Positions 53,204 through 61,972 of a stretch of 64,000 nucleotides of DNA are shown one piece after another. The stretch spans positions 1-64,000 of the forward strand of contig NZ_JABEQJ010000017.1 of NCBI RefSeq assembly GCF_014174255.1, in the 5' to 3' direction. The notes under the pieces are model-generated. The model did not search any database. It was not told the origin of the DNA and worked only from the letters and a program-made list of their open reading frames with translations. Each line of letters begins with the position of its first letter. The stretch's first letter is position 1. Origin of the DNA: Gluconacetobacter sacchari (GTDB lineage Bacteria; Pseudomonadota; Alphaproteobacteria; Acetobacterales; Acetobacteraceae). The translations under genes and the position numbers were made by a program.

Positions 53204-53288
53204 AGCGCAGCGGAGGACGGCGGGACGGAATTTTCTTGGTGCGCGCGGAATGACGGCGCAGCCGGCAGGGGAAGAAAATTATGGCCCG
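53204..53288 (-). ncRNA. Leader hairpin upstream of DUF736, with conserved AGCGCAGCGGAGGA tag
   Basis: The tag AGCGCAGCGGAGGACGG (53204-53220) is followed by a long stem: CGGG / CCCG outer pairs, then AATTTTCTT (53229-53237) against AAGAAAATT (53272-53280) around a 34-nt loop. The stem lies 125 nt upstream of the DUF736 start. The same tag and a different long stem precede DUF2493 (55561-55648). Confidence 0.5.
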
Positions 53289-53705
53289 CTGTTGCGCCAT
53301 AGCCGATCGAGGCGAAGCCGCCCTCCGGCTAGATCAGCCATTTTCAGAGGCCGTATGCGTGCGCGACCCGACAGAGCGCACATCACGGAGGACATGATGC
53401 CCCCTCGGCGTGCAGGATCCGGCAGAGAAGAAGCCAGGCATCGTCACCAGGCCGTTCCGGCCGTGACCATGACCCGTTCTCGTGGGCGGGTGCCCCGCGG
53501 GCACACCGCGTCGGCCACTGTTTCTGTCAACGCGCGCAGAACAGGAAGACGGTCCGGAGCCGACAGCCCCGCGAGAGGGACCATCAGGGGCGGATGCACG
53601 TTGCGCCAGGCTTTATCGCCACACCCCGCCTTTCTCATGACGACAGGATGCGCGTCTCCACGAAATGCCTGATCCAGGCCTGCCCACCGGCTACCGTGCA
53701 GGCCG
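53289..53705. other. Intergenic region, no convincing gene
   Basis: Long GC-rich stretch. Open frames exist on both strands, but none has a recognisable family, ribosome site or codon pattern that stands out. Confidence 0.45.
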
Positions 53706-54146
53706 TCAGACCCGCGCGATGCTTCCGCCGGTCGGTTCGGGCGGGGGCATGCCGGTAAAGCGGACGACCGCGGTGATGCCGACCGCGATGGCGCCAATGA
53801 CCGAAAAGAAGGACTGCCAGATGGCGGAGGGCATCATCATCTGGGCGAGGCCATGGGTGGCGCTATAGCCGGCAATGACGGCGGGCACCGTATAGAGCAG
53901 GACGATCAGTCCTCTCAGCCAGATCCACGGCGCGCAGGCAAGTGCGATCTGGCCGAGCGTGAAAGTCGCAATACCCGCCATGACGCCGACGATCAGGGCG
54001 CCGATCACTCCGGCGCCGGTATGGAACGCCCAGAGCCCGGCATACAGCCCACCGGCAAACGGCAAGGCGAAGACCGCGAGCGTGAAGATGAGCCAGCAGA
54101 AAAATCCGATGCCGGTGACGATCAGGAACGGTGCGAAGATTACCAT
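53706..54146 (-). CDS. Membrane protein, unknown function
   Basis: A 146-residue protein with about five hydrophobic segments (MVIFAPFLIVTGIGFFCWLIFTLAVFALPFAGGLYAGLWAF, VIGALIVGVMAGIATFTLGQIALA, LRGLIVLLYTVPAVIAGYSA, SFFSVIGAIAVGITAVV). The ATG at 54144-54146 follows a GGGAG ribosome site. Small polytopic proteins of this kind are common in ICE accessory regions. No family name recognised. Confidence 0.75.
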   Translation of the reverse strand: MVIFAPFLIVTGIGFFCWLIFTLAVFALPFAGGLYAGLWAFHTGAGVIGALIVGVMAGIATFTLGQIALACAPWIWLRGLIVLLYTVPAVIAGYSATHGLAQMMMPSAIWQSFFSVIGAIAVGITAVVRFTGMPPPEPTGGSIARV

Positions 54147-54310
54147 GGTGGCGGCTCCCGTAGAGATGACATGATCTGACGGTCGCGCCTGCCACCACCA
54201 CCACGGCGCGACCCTCATCATAGCGAAAATGGTCTGTCGACGGAACGAGAATCATACTGGCGTCCGGCACGCGGAGGTGCATCGTTATCGTCTCTCAGGG
54301 AGAAGACGTC

Positions 54311-54520
54311 ATGGCGGAAATCACGGGGCGCGAACTGCATCTGGCTAAAAAGGCGCTCGCCATTGCAGTGCTGGCGATCGAGCGGCAACCACGGCCGTTT
54401 CAGTCCTATTCGGACATGCAGGACATGAAGGGCCTGCTCGATCTTCTGGTGCCCGGCGATATCGAACTGGCCTTTTATGCCCGTTCCGCGCGGATCGCGG
54501 TCACGGGCGATCCGGACTGA
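54311..54520 (+). CDS. Small conserved-looking hypothetical protein (69 residues)
   Basis: MAEITGRELHLAKKALAIAVLAIERQPRPFQSYSDMQDMKGLLDLLVPGDIELAFYARSARIAV: helical, soluble, no family recognised. AGGGAGAA lies 7 nt before the ATG. It is on the opposite strand to its neighbours and stops 9 bp before the DUF2493 stop (convergent). Confidence 0.7.
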   Translation: MAEITGRELHLAKKALAIAVLAIERQPRPFQSYSDMQDMKGLLDLLVPGDIELAFYARSARIAVTGDPD

Positions 54521-54529
54521 AAACGGCGC

Positions 54530-55456
54530 TTACGCGCCGCCGCCGAACCGCAGGACCGGGATACCGAGGCGCTTCGCCTTATCGGCCAGGTTCTCCTGGA
54601 TGCCCGTGCCGGGAAAGACGATGACGCCGATCGGCATGGTGTCGAGCAGCGCATCGTTGCGGCGGAAAGGCGCTGCCTTGGCATGCTTCGTCCAGTCCGG
54701 CTTGAAGGCGATCTGCACGATCTCGCGGTGATCGGCCCAGCGAGAGGCGATGAATTCGGCGCCTTTGGGCGAGCCACCGTGCAGCAGCACCATGTCGGGA
54801 TGCTTGGCGCGCACCTTGTCCAGCCGGTCCCAGATCAGGATATGGTCGTCGAAGTCGAGACCGCCAGTGACGACGACCTTGGGGCCGGGCGGGACCAGCA
54901 ATTCGCCCTCGGCGCGACGTCGGGCATTGAGGAAGTCACGGCTATCGATCATGGAAGCCGTCATGGTCCGGCGTGAGAGCAGCGAGCCGGTCTTCGGTCG
55001 CCATGCGCTCAGGGTCAGACGTTCGAACTGCTCCTGCGCCTCGTCGCGGAAGATCTCGTAGGCGTTGCGGCGCTCGATCAGGGTCAGCCCTTCGGCGATC
55101 AGCCGCTCCAGTTCCACCGAGCGGATCTCGCTGCCATCCTGTTCCTGCTGGCTGCGTTTCTGCGCCGCCTCGTTGCGGTCAAGCTCACGCTCGACCTGGC
55201 CGACCATGCGATGGAAGACATTGACGGTGGACCAGAGCAGCGCTTCAAGGTCGGGTTCCAGCCGGGTGTCGGTCAGGGTCGCGGCGATGGCGTCGAAGAT
55301 GTCGGCGACCGCACCCCCGATGCGCGGAGCTTCAGGCAGCGGCCTCGGGTCCGGCTCGTCCTCGAAGGGACGGTAGCCATACATCTGGAGTTCAGCCAGC
55401 ACATGGGCGGTGGAGGAAGCGGCGTGCGGCGGTTCGAAATCGTCGGTGCGGGTCAT
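54530..55456 (-). CDS. DUF2493 (SLOG-like) protein
   Basis: A 308-residue protein. The N-terminal helical part is rich in Glu/Arg (VGQVERELDRNEAAQKRSQQEQDGSEIRSVELERLIAEGLTLIERR). The C-terminal DUF2493/YAcAr domain is PKVVVTGGLDFDDHILIWDRLDKVRAKHPDMVLLHGGSPKGAEFIASRWADHR ... VIVFPGTGIQENLADKAKRLGIPVLRFG, a Rossmann-like nucleotide-binding SLOG fold. A common accessory gene of these elements, with unproven function. A long structured leader precedes it. Confidence 0.9.
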   Translation of the reverse strand: MTRTDDFEPPHAASSTAHVLAELQMYGYRPFEDEPDPRPLPEAPRIGGAVADIFDAIAATLTDTRLEPDLEALLWSTVNVFHRMVGQVERELDRNEAAQKRSQQEQDGSEIRSVELERLIAEGLTLIERRNAYEIFRDEAQEQFERLTLSAWRPKTGSLLSRRTMTASMIDSRDFLNARRRAEGELLVPPGPKVVVTGGLDFDDHILIWDRLDKVRAKHPDMVLLHGGSPKGAEFIASRWADHREIVQIAFKPDWTKHAKAAPFRRNDALLDTMPIGVIVFPGTGIQENLADKAKRLGIPVLRFGGGA

Positions 55457-55560
55457 GTTTTTGCCCTCCCAGGTCTCCGGCCGCGCCCTTCGCGGCCTTT
55501 CCGGGGGCGGATAGCGGCAGACCAGGGACGGGCCGGAACCGCGCGCTCGCGCGCGGCCGC

Positions 55561-55648
55561 AGCGCAGCGGAGGATGGCAGGGGGTCGGCTATTTTGCTTC
55601 GCGATGTAAAGCGCCCCCCAAGGGGCGCGACGGAAAATAGCCGGCCCC
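55561..55648 (-). ncRNA. Leader with 15-bp stem and inner hairpin upstream of DUF2493
   Basis: Tag AGCGCAGCGGAGGATGG (55561-55577), then arm GGGGTCGGCTATTTT (55581-55595) pairing with AAAATAGCCGGCCCC (55634-55648, one G-T wobble). Inside is a perfect GCGCCCC / GGGGCGC hairpin (55611-55628). It lies 124 nt upstream of the DUF2493 start. The remaining 130 bp to the Toprim gene hold nothing else I can see. Confidence 0.55.
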
Positions 55649-55778
55649 GCCATTGAAGGCCCGGCCCGGCTGACGCCCGCTCCCCTCCAGAAAGGCCGAG
55701 GCGCGGACCTGCCGGACGGGAGGCCGAACAGACCCACCGAAAGAAGAAGGAAACCGCCCGCCCCTCTTTCCGGCCCGC

Positions 55779-56825
55779 TCAGGTGCCGGCGGCCTCCAGA
55801 AAGCGGGCTACGTCCGCTGGCGCGAGTTGGGGATGCAGGATCGCCCGCAGCGCCCCGCGTCCGAGGGCACGGAGATCATCGTTGAAATCGCCCAGCCGGG
55901 GCGACAGGCCGATCAGCTCGATCCCGGCGTCATCCGCGCGGGCGTGCAGCGTCGCCAGCGCCTGATCCCCGGCCGGATCGTCATCGCGCAACACATAAAG
56001 ACGGCGCAGCATGGACGGAAACGCCATGGCGGCGAGATGCGCCGAAGACAGGCAGGCGGCCAGTGGCAAATCGGGCAGCACCTGCCGCAGCGACAGGACG
56101 GTCTCGATGCCTTCCCCGGCGGCAAGCACGTCGGCTGCGACCCCGAAGCGCACGGCATGGCCGAGCAGGCCGCCCAGGGCACGGCGCGGATGATCGACCG
56201 GCGCCTTGCCACGACCGTCCGCCGCCAGCCAGGTGCGATGCACACCGGTCAGGGTGCCGTCGAGGTCGGTGACGGCGGCGATCATCGCGGGCCAGGCCTC
56301 GGTCGGACCGTCCTCGTCCGGGCGGTAAAAGCAGCGCGGATGGAAACGCAGGGCTCCGCTTCCGTGCAAAAGCGTAATGTCGCGTCTGCGGAGATACGCT
56401 TCTACTTGTGTGCCCGCGATCGACCCGGACATGGCCCAGAGCCGACGCGCCGCTTCTGACGAACTGGCGGGTCCGCGTTCCTGAACCTGGCGCTCCCGCA
56501 ACGACGGCACTGGATCGGGGCGAGGCAGGCTGAGAAAGGCGCGCGCCTCGTCGGCCACATCGCGGAAATCCACCAGGCCGAGGCTTTCGCGGATCACGTC
56601 GAGCAGGTCGCCATGCTCGCCCGACTGTGCGTCCGTCCATTTTCCGGCCCTGCCGTTGGCGGTATCGCGCAGCCGGACGAACAGCGACCGGCCGGGCGTG
56701 TTGCGCACGTCACCGACTAGCCAGTAATTGCCGTGACGGCGACCGGCGGACAGATACCGCCGGCACACCGCCTCTGCGTTCTCCGCCAGACGGCGGGCCA
56801 GATCGCCCGCGTCATGCAAGGTCAT
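55779..56825 (-). CDS. Toprim-domain protein (DUF7146/primase-like)
   Basis: A 348-residue protein. The N-terminal part resembles element-borne primase-helicase relatives (GNYWLVGDVRNTPGRSLFVRLRDTANGRAGKWTDAQSGEHGDLLDVI). The C-terminal Toprim_3 domain has Glu in LAAGEGIETVLSLRQVL and the Asp cluster LYVLRDDDPAGDQALATL. There is no zinc finger or helicase domain. Possibly it primes complementary-strand synthesis in the recipient (inference). It overlaps the upstream gene by 14 bp. Confidence 0.85.
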   Translation of the reverse strand: MTLHDAGDLARRLAENAEAVCRRYLSAGRRHGNYWLVGDVRNTPGRSLFVRLRDTANGRAGKWTDAQSGEHGDLLDVIRESLGLVDFRDVADEARAFLSLPRPDPVPSLRERQVQERGPASSSEAARRLWAMSGSIAGTQVEAYLRRRDITLLHGSGALRFHPRCFYRPDEDGPTEAWPAMIAAVTDLDGTLTGVHRTWLAADGRGKAPVDHPRRALGGLLGHAVRFGVAADVLAAGEGIETVLSLRQVLPDLPLAACLSSAHLAAMAFPSMLRRLYVLRDDDPAGDQALATLHARADDAGIELIGLSPRLGDFNDDLRALGRGALRAILHPQLAPADVARFLEAAGT

Positions 56826-57252
56826 CGCCCTGCCCTCCTGTGTCGGGATCGCCTCCGTCGAGGGCGATCGCCAGCCAGCGATCAGTGGTTATCCATGAAA
56901 TCGTCTTGCGCCGACCCAGGTCAAGCAGATGCGCGCCGCCGCTGAAGGCGTCGATCCGGGGACGTGAGGCCGTATTGGCCCACTGGAATCCCCATCGGCC
57001 CCGCAACCGGAATGTTCGCGCACAGCGTAGCACGAATTCCACCACCTGATGCGGATCGCCGGTTGTCTCATCGTGCATCCAGAGTTTGGTGCCGCCATAT
57101 TCAGGCACGATCGACAGGACAAAACCGTCAGACGGCGGATCTTCCGCCGCCAGTTCGTCCATGAATTCATTGTAGAGGTCGAGCGCCGTTGCGGCATTGT
57201 CCACTGTGCCCACGTCGAGAACGCAGGAAAAATGCGTGAAGAAATCAGCCAT
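56812..57252 (-). CDS. Hypothetical protein, 146 residues
   Basis: MADFFTHFSCVLDVGTVDNAATALDLYNEFMDELAAEDPPSDGFVLSIVPEYGGTKLWMHDETTGDPHQVVEFVLRCARTF: a mixed alpha/beta soluble protein. The sequence is like that of small conserved ICE proteins beside Toprim genes, but I cannot name a family. The ATG at 57250-57252 is chosen. It lies just downstream of the DUF932 terminator and is coupled to the Toprim gene. Confidence 0.75.
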   Translation of the reverse strand: MADFFTHFSCVLDVGTVDNAATALDLYNEFMDELAAEDPPSDGFVLSIVPEYGGTKLWMHDETTGDPHQVVEFVLRCARTFRLRGRWGFQWANTASRPRIDAFSGGAHLLDLGRRKTISWITTDRWLAIALDGGDPDTGGQGDDLA

Positions 57253-57275
57253 CGGAAGAACTCCCGAAACGAAAA

Positions 57276-57297
57276 AGCCCGGCACAATGGCCGGGCT
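57276..57297 (-). terminator. Rho-independent terminator of the DUF932 gene
   Basis: Perfect stem AGCCCGGC / GCCGGGCT with a 6-nt loop, followed on the minus strand by TTTTTC. It lies 39 bp after the DUF932 stop. Confidence 0.85.
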
Positions 57298-57335
57298 CGT
57301 AAAAACGTATTGGCGGAAAGACAGAAAAGCGGCTT

Positions 57336-60300
57336 TCAGGACACACGCTCCATCAGCCTGCGGGCCTTCTCTTCCAGATCCAGCCGCGTGTCCTGATTGG
57401 CCTTCGTCCGCGCCAGGGCGGTGATCCCCTGCACGAAATCGAACACGCTCTCGGGCTTGCGGCCCTCCTCGTGCAGGACCGTTTCTATGATTTTCGTGGT
57501 TTCCGGTCTGGAGAACCCACGACGACGCAGGAAACTTTCGCGGTCCTCGTCATTTTTCGCCACCAGCGCCCGGCGTGACGCCTGGATGCCCGAGACAAAC
57601 GACGCTGGGCTGGCCGTGGCGAAGTTCCGTAGCGCTGGCGTCGCCTGATGCACGAAACGGGACGCTGCAAACTTGCTATGCCGGATCGTGATCTGTTCGA
57701 AATTTTCGACGCCGTCGGGTAGGGGCGAGACGTCCCGATGGGATAGTCTCTACCCCTCCCACGGAACCGGACGTGATAGTTTCCCATCATCCGGCTCCTA
57801 CGCTTGCACCATATGTGACAGTCTGGCCTGTAAACGCCCGGCATGATGGGCAACATGACAGTCATGACAGAGCACCACACGCTTGCGCGTCCGTGCTGCC
57901 TTGACCTGAGTCCACAATGTGGTCCCCTGCATATCACTCATCTTACGGGCATGATGTACCTCCAACGGTATGTCTTCCATCTTGCACGCCTGACAGGATC
58001 GTGCGCGCAGTTGATCGACAATGTCGTTCCTGCCCGCAAAATGCCTTAGCGTCGTGATCTGACGGTCGACATATGGAGGTGTCCGATCGATCTTGATATC
58101 GGCCAGACGAAACATCGGCATGAACCGTCGCTGTGTGCGACCTTCATACCACAGGCCGAGGCGATCCTCAGTCCGGAGCCTCGCTACCGTTTTCGCAACC
58201 GAACACTTATGCTTCCGCGACAGGGTCTTCATCAAACTCCACCACCAGATGTGGTAAAGTCTGCCGATCTCCTGCTTCCAGAGCGTCCCAAGTTTATAAT
58301 ACTCGGCCAGCCCCCGCATCAGCGCATTATATCCGGTCAGGATCGCGATATCGGAATTGTTGATCAGTTCACACCGTGCCTCACCCCGGTTGATGTGAAT
58401 ATTCCCGAGGCGCTGCCTTTCGGCAAAACGAACTAGACGGTCAACGGGGACATGAAGCTGCATGCGATCATCAGGAATGCGCTTGGTGACGGCACGATTA
58501 CCGGCCACCATTCGCTTTGTCCGACCATCGCCATACGTCTTCAGGCCATACCCGAGGAACGTGGCCCCTTCGTCTGCCTTGCTGATCCCACTTTTCTCCT
58601 CGGAGACCAGCAATTTAAGATGGTGTCCAAGAAACTCCTGAACCTCCACCATTATCCTGCGGGCCTCCTCCTTGCTGCCAATGATGCCGATGACAAAATC
58701 ATCGGCATATCGACAATAACGGAGACGACGGAAATCAGGATCAAACGGATCAACAGACGGCATCTCCTGACGCCGCCGCTCCCATTCCCTGATCTCTTCC
58801 AGCAGAATGGGGATTTCTTTCTCTTCTCCCCATACACGCCGTCTTTCGATCTTTCTGCGTCTTATCTGGATCTGTTTGGAGCATTCCAGATAATGGGCGC
58901 TTCGCTTCCGACCCGCCCCCTTGTCGAACCGGGCTTTCATTTCCCCCATGAACTCATCAAGTTCATGAAGGTATATGTTGGCGAGGATCGGCGAGATGAC
59001 ACCACCTTGAGGCGCCCCGCTGAATGTCCGGTGGAACACCCAGTCTTCAAGATAGCCAGCCTTGAGCATCCGCCCGATCAGCCGTATCAAACGCTCGTCA
59101 TCGATACGTTTTCTTAACAGACCGAGAAGAATTTCATGGTCGATATTGTCGTAATATCCAACGATATCAACTTCGATCAGCCACTTGATGCCATGCCATG
59201 TGCGCCTGATTTCCGTCAGTGCAGTATGACATGACCGCCCTTTGCGGAACCCGTGCGACTGTTCGGCGAAAACCGGCTCATAGACGTGTTCGAGCAGAAT
59301 TTTCACCGCCGCCTGCACGAGCTTGTCGTCAGCGGTGGGAATGCCCAGCGGGCGTTTCTTCCCGTTGGGTTTGGGGATATATTGCCTGCGCGCCGGGGAA
59401 AAACGATATGATCCGTCCATCACAGCGGTTCTGACCCTTTCCAGTCTTTCAAGCGAGAAGCCGTCGAGAGTATTTTCGGGGTCAGTTCCGGGCGTAAGCG
59501 CCCCTTTATTCGGGGCGATCTGCTCGTATGCCTGTTCCCAGAGGAGCGGGCAGCCAAGCAGCCTGAACAGGCCATTGATACGTTTTCCCTGACGAGACAG
59601 TCCTACGATCGAGTCCAGTCTCTTCTCTACGGTATCCGGTTGCATCAGCAGACCTCCGTCATGAAGTTGAACAGACCCAGCAAACGCGCCGCCCTTCACC
59701 CGCGCAGAGGGGATTCCCCATCCGGTTGCCCGGTCAGTTTCACCCGTGCCCGTCCATCCGGAGATGGCTGTCCCGGGAGTTACCCCGGGCGTTTGGCTAT
59801 TATGGCGGCTCCGTCGCCTTACGGGACACCGGAGAGGTGCCCGCTTAGGCGATCCCGTGTTTACGCGATCAGTGAGATGCGACGTGGTTAGGTGGCCCGT
59901 TCGATCGTTGGGCTCTCGACGAGAGCTGGACCGTGCGACCAAGTTTAGGAAGACGCTATGGGGTAGTCTTCCCTTCGCACGGCATGGCGCGTCAACCATT
60001 GCTGCGCCACGACCCGGCATAAGGTTCCTGAATCTAGGCTTCACGCAGTTTAGCATTCACCATACACGTCTTGCCCTGACGTCCCGCTAACCTACAATGG
60101 TTTCGGCCCGGAGACGCCTTTTCCCGACATGCTATTGTCCCCTGCCGGTTTCCCGGTCGCAGCCATTGCTGGCCAAGGTAAGTCGGGTGGGCATCAGGCA
60201 GTTCCTGGTTCCCTGAGAAGTCATCCTCCACTCAATTGATCGCGCCACCACGGCGCACCCACAACATACGATTTTGACACACTCCGCGCAGATAGAATGA

Positions 60301-61083
60301 CGCAATGCCGAGGCTCTTGCTGCCGACTTCCGAATTCCAGGCGTAGAAGCCCCGGAAATAGAGATCTGGGTCGCCATTGGGCAGGCGTCCGGCCTCGATC
60401 GGGTGTGTATCGTCCACGAGGAACAGGAAGACGTCGCGATCCGATGCATAGAGCGTCGTGGTTTCCTTCGTGATGTCGACATAGGGATTGTGGGTCATGG
60501 TGGCCCAGTCGATCACACCCGGCACCTTCCAGTTGGTATCGCCGGTGCCGTCACCGGCGATCTTGCGCACCGCTCCGACCAGTTCGTGGTCCCAGATGCG
60601 GCCGTAATCGGGGCCAGTGACGGCACGCAGTTCCACGCGCCCGTCTTCGGTCTCCAGCGTTTTCACCAGTTCGGCCCGATGCGACAGCAGGCCGTGCTGC
60701 AGGTTGATGGCCGCCAGCGGTGCCGGAAGGTTGCGCAGGTACGACGACGGTGCCCCCACCAGACTGCACATCTGGCCGAATGACCAGTGGGTCGGTGCGA
60801 TTGGCTCATTCTGTCCCGGCACGGTTAGGGTCAGGCGCTCGGCATTGTCGCGGGATGCTTCCACACGGATGGCGCGGCTTTCCACCGTGCGGGCCGTAGC
60901 CCGATCTGCCCGCGCCAGGGTCGCGGCGTGCAAGTCGGACAGGGATAGATATCGCTCATCATCCGGGCGCGAGAACCATTCGGACGATACGCGGGCATTG
61001 CGGTCGCCACGGGAGGGGTCGATCCGGAAGCCGCTGGACGCGGCACCACGGGACGCAGGGGGCAGGATGGTGGTCGTGGTCAT
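57336..61083 (-). CDS. DUF932 protein, gene split by a group II intron (exons 60259-61083 and 57336-57713)
   Basis: Exon 1 (MTTTTILPPASRGAASSG ... SFYLRGVCQNRMLW) ends at codon TGG (60259-60261). Exon 2 resumes with GGC at 57713 (GVENFEQITIRHSKFAASRFVHQ ... FDFVQGITALARTKANQDTRLDLEEKARRLMERVS). Removing 57714-60258 joins them in frame into a 400-residue DUF932 protein of normal length. DUF932 is a large phage/plasmid/ICE family without proven function. Unspliced mRNA would end at a stop ten codons into the intron (60232). The gene should work only if the intron splices. Confidence 0.85.
57763..57796 (-). ncRNA. Group II intron domain V
   Basis: A 34-nt hairpin starting GAGCC and ending GGTTC on the minus strand, with a GAAA-type tetraloop in the middle. 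It contains the AGC catalytic triad and lies just after the maturase stop, 49 nt from the 3' splice site. Confidence 0.85.
57798..59645 (-). CDS. ltrA: Group II intron reverse transcriptase/maturase (LtrA type) with HNH domain
   Basis: A 615-residue protein from the ATG at 59643-59645. The RT domains include PKPNGKKRPLGIPTADDKLVQ, the SHGFRKGRSCHTAL block, GAPQGGVISPILANIYLHELD and the catalytic YADD (about 313-316). The maturase X domain follows. The C-terminal HNH endonuclease has paired Cys (CQACKMEDIPLEVHHARKM ... VVLCHDCHVAHHAG). It is intact, so the intron should be mobile. The open frame extends upstream into intron domain I, which is probably not translated. Confidence 0.92.
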   Translation of the reverse strand: MQPDTVEKRLDSIVGLSRQGKRINGLFRLLGCPLLWEQAYEQIAPNKGALTPGTDPENTLDGFSLERLERVRTAVMDGSYRFSPARRQYIPKPNGKKRPLGIPTADDKLVQAAVKILLEHVYEPVFAEQSHGFRKGRSCHTALTEIRRTWHGIKWLIEVDIVGYYDNIDHEILLGLLRKRIDDERLIRLIGRMLKAGYLEDWVFHRTFSGAPQGGVISPILANIYLHELDEFMGEMKARFDKGAGRKRSAHYLECSKQIQIRRRKIERRRVWGEEKEIPILLEEIREWERRRQEMPSVDPFDPDFRRLRYCRYADDFVIGIIGSKEEARRIMVEVQEFLGHHLKLLVSEEKSGISKADEGATFLGYGLKTYGDGRTKRMVAGNRAVTKRIPDDRMQLHVPVDRLVRFAERQRLGNIHINRGEARCELINNSDIAILTGYNALMRGLAEYYKLGTLWKQEIGRLYHIWWWSLMKTLSRKHKCSVAKTVARLRTEDRLGLWYEGRTQRRFMPMFRLADIKIDRTPPYVDRQITTLRHFAGRNDIVDQLRARSCQACKMEDIPLEVHHARKMSDMQGTTLWTQVKAARTRKRVVLCHDCHVAHHAGRLQARLSHMVQA

Positions 61084-61321
61084 GGAAAACTCTCCTCTGA
61101 TGCCGGCTATTCGGCACCAAAGGCGAAGCCACCCTCTTCCTCCTATGACTACTTCCCACGCGGGATCCCATCCGACCGCGGAGACACCCTGCCCCTCGTT
61201 CCGAAAGACGGCGAGGCCGCAGCCTCGCCGAAATTACGAGGACAACGTGGGGAGGAACGAACCCGCTGCGCGGGAATGGTGTGTCAGTTCCAGATCGAGC
61301 AGCACGGGGCCGGCCACCCTA
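61084..61321. other. Leader/intergenic region upstream of DUF932 with a stem-loop
   Basis: It contains GGCGAGGC-CGCA-GCCTCGCC (61210-61229), a perfect 8-bp stem 126 nt upstream of the DUF932 start, flanked by CGTTCC / GGAACG. The distance equals that of the leaders before DUF736 and DUF2493. No T-tract. The ribosome site GGAG lies before the DUF932 ATG. Confidence 0.4.
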
Positions 61322-61778
61322 CTACTTTAGGAGCTTCAAGCCCTTCAGTATTTTATCGGCGACCGATCGATCTGTCCGAAATGCCATTCCCACGATATCC
61401 AGAGCATCAGTCTCAACGGCAGCAACAGCGCCGCGATTGTCTTCGTCATTAAACGTCGAAAACAGATCCTGCGTGAACACAGAGAAGGCGACACCACGGG
61501 ATCGCGCGCGGCCAGCCGTACGCTTCATCTCATCTGCTGAAGCTCCGAACACCAGAACGGGCTCATTGAACATTGGCAGGTATTCATAGCCAGAGGCATC
61601 TCGATAGGCTTCACCGACAGCAGACGGTGTAGCAGCCACGCCGCTGATCGTAAACGCGGCAACATTCAGTCTCTGCCAAGGGAGCAGATCTTCTGCGTAG
61701 CAAGATGGCGATCTTCCTAACCCGCAAGGCCGCGCTCTCGGACACGAACTCGTTCTCGTGATTATTTTGTCTGTTCAT
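61322..61778 (-). pseudogene. DUF2000 family gene with single-base frameshift
   Basis: The first frame starts at the ATG at 61776-61778 (MNRQNNHENEFVSESAALRVRKIAILLR). The rest (EDLLPWQRLNVAAFTISGVAATPSAVGEAYRD ... GMAFRTDRSVADKILKGLKLLK) is in another frame and ends at 61322. One extra base at about 61694 separates them. Removing it restores a 151-residue DUF2000 protein. It is probably inactive, or a sequencing error. It is divergent from MarR/MFS. Confidence 0.75.
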
Positions 61779-61958
61779 TAGAAGCGTTCCCTTTCTTGTT
61801 CAATGTCGCTCAGCTTGATTGCTTCACGCAGCAGCGGGCATGTTAAGGTGTCGTCCCATTGTCTTGTCCCTTCCTCGCGTCCCGCAGGACTCTCTTCAGA
61901 ATTGGACCAATTTTTCCAGGGCAGACCAGTTGACCTTGCAGCGCTCATCATAGCATAA

Positions 61959-61972
61959 GATGCATATGCATC
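61959..61972. promoter_or_regulatory. Palindrome at the marR start
   Basis: GATGCATATGCATC, a perfect 14-bp palindrome between the divergent DUF2000 and marR genes, covers the first marR ATG. It is a candidate MarR operator; if so, translation probably starts at a later ATG. Confidence 0.5.

Larger units (their letters stand above)
57714..60258 (-). mobile_element. Group II intron with maturase, inserted in the DUF932 gene
   Basis: About 2545 nt. The 5' end reads GTGCG (the GUGYG consensus) directly after the exon 1 TGG. The 3' end is ...CCCGAC before exon 2. It contains an intact maturase and a clear domain V. Borders were fixed by restoring the DUF932 frame. All parts needed for splicing and retrohoming seem present, including an HNH nuclease. 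Confidence 0.85.

Noticed and set aside
53444-53797. 117-residue minus-strand frame in the 53.3-53.8 kb gap
   Set aside because: Its first half overlaps the membrane-protein gene and its composition is that of a GC-rich random frame. Part of it (DRLPVLRALTETVADAV) looked tautomerase-like but lacks the N-terminal Pro domain start.
61210-61229. Terminator for the DUF2000 gene
   Set aside because: The stem is perfect but no T-run follows on either strand, and its distance to the DUF932 start matches the leader hairpins better.
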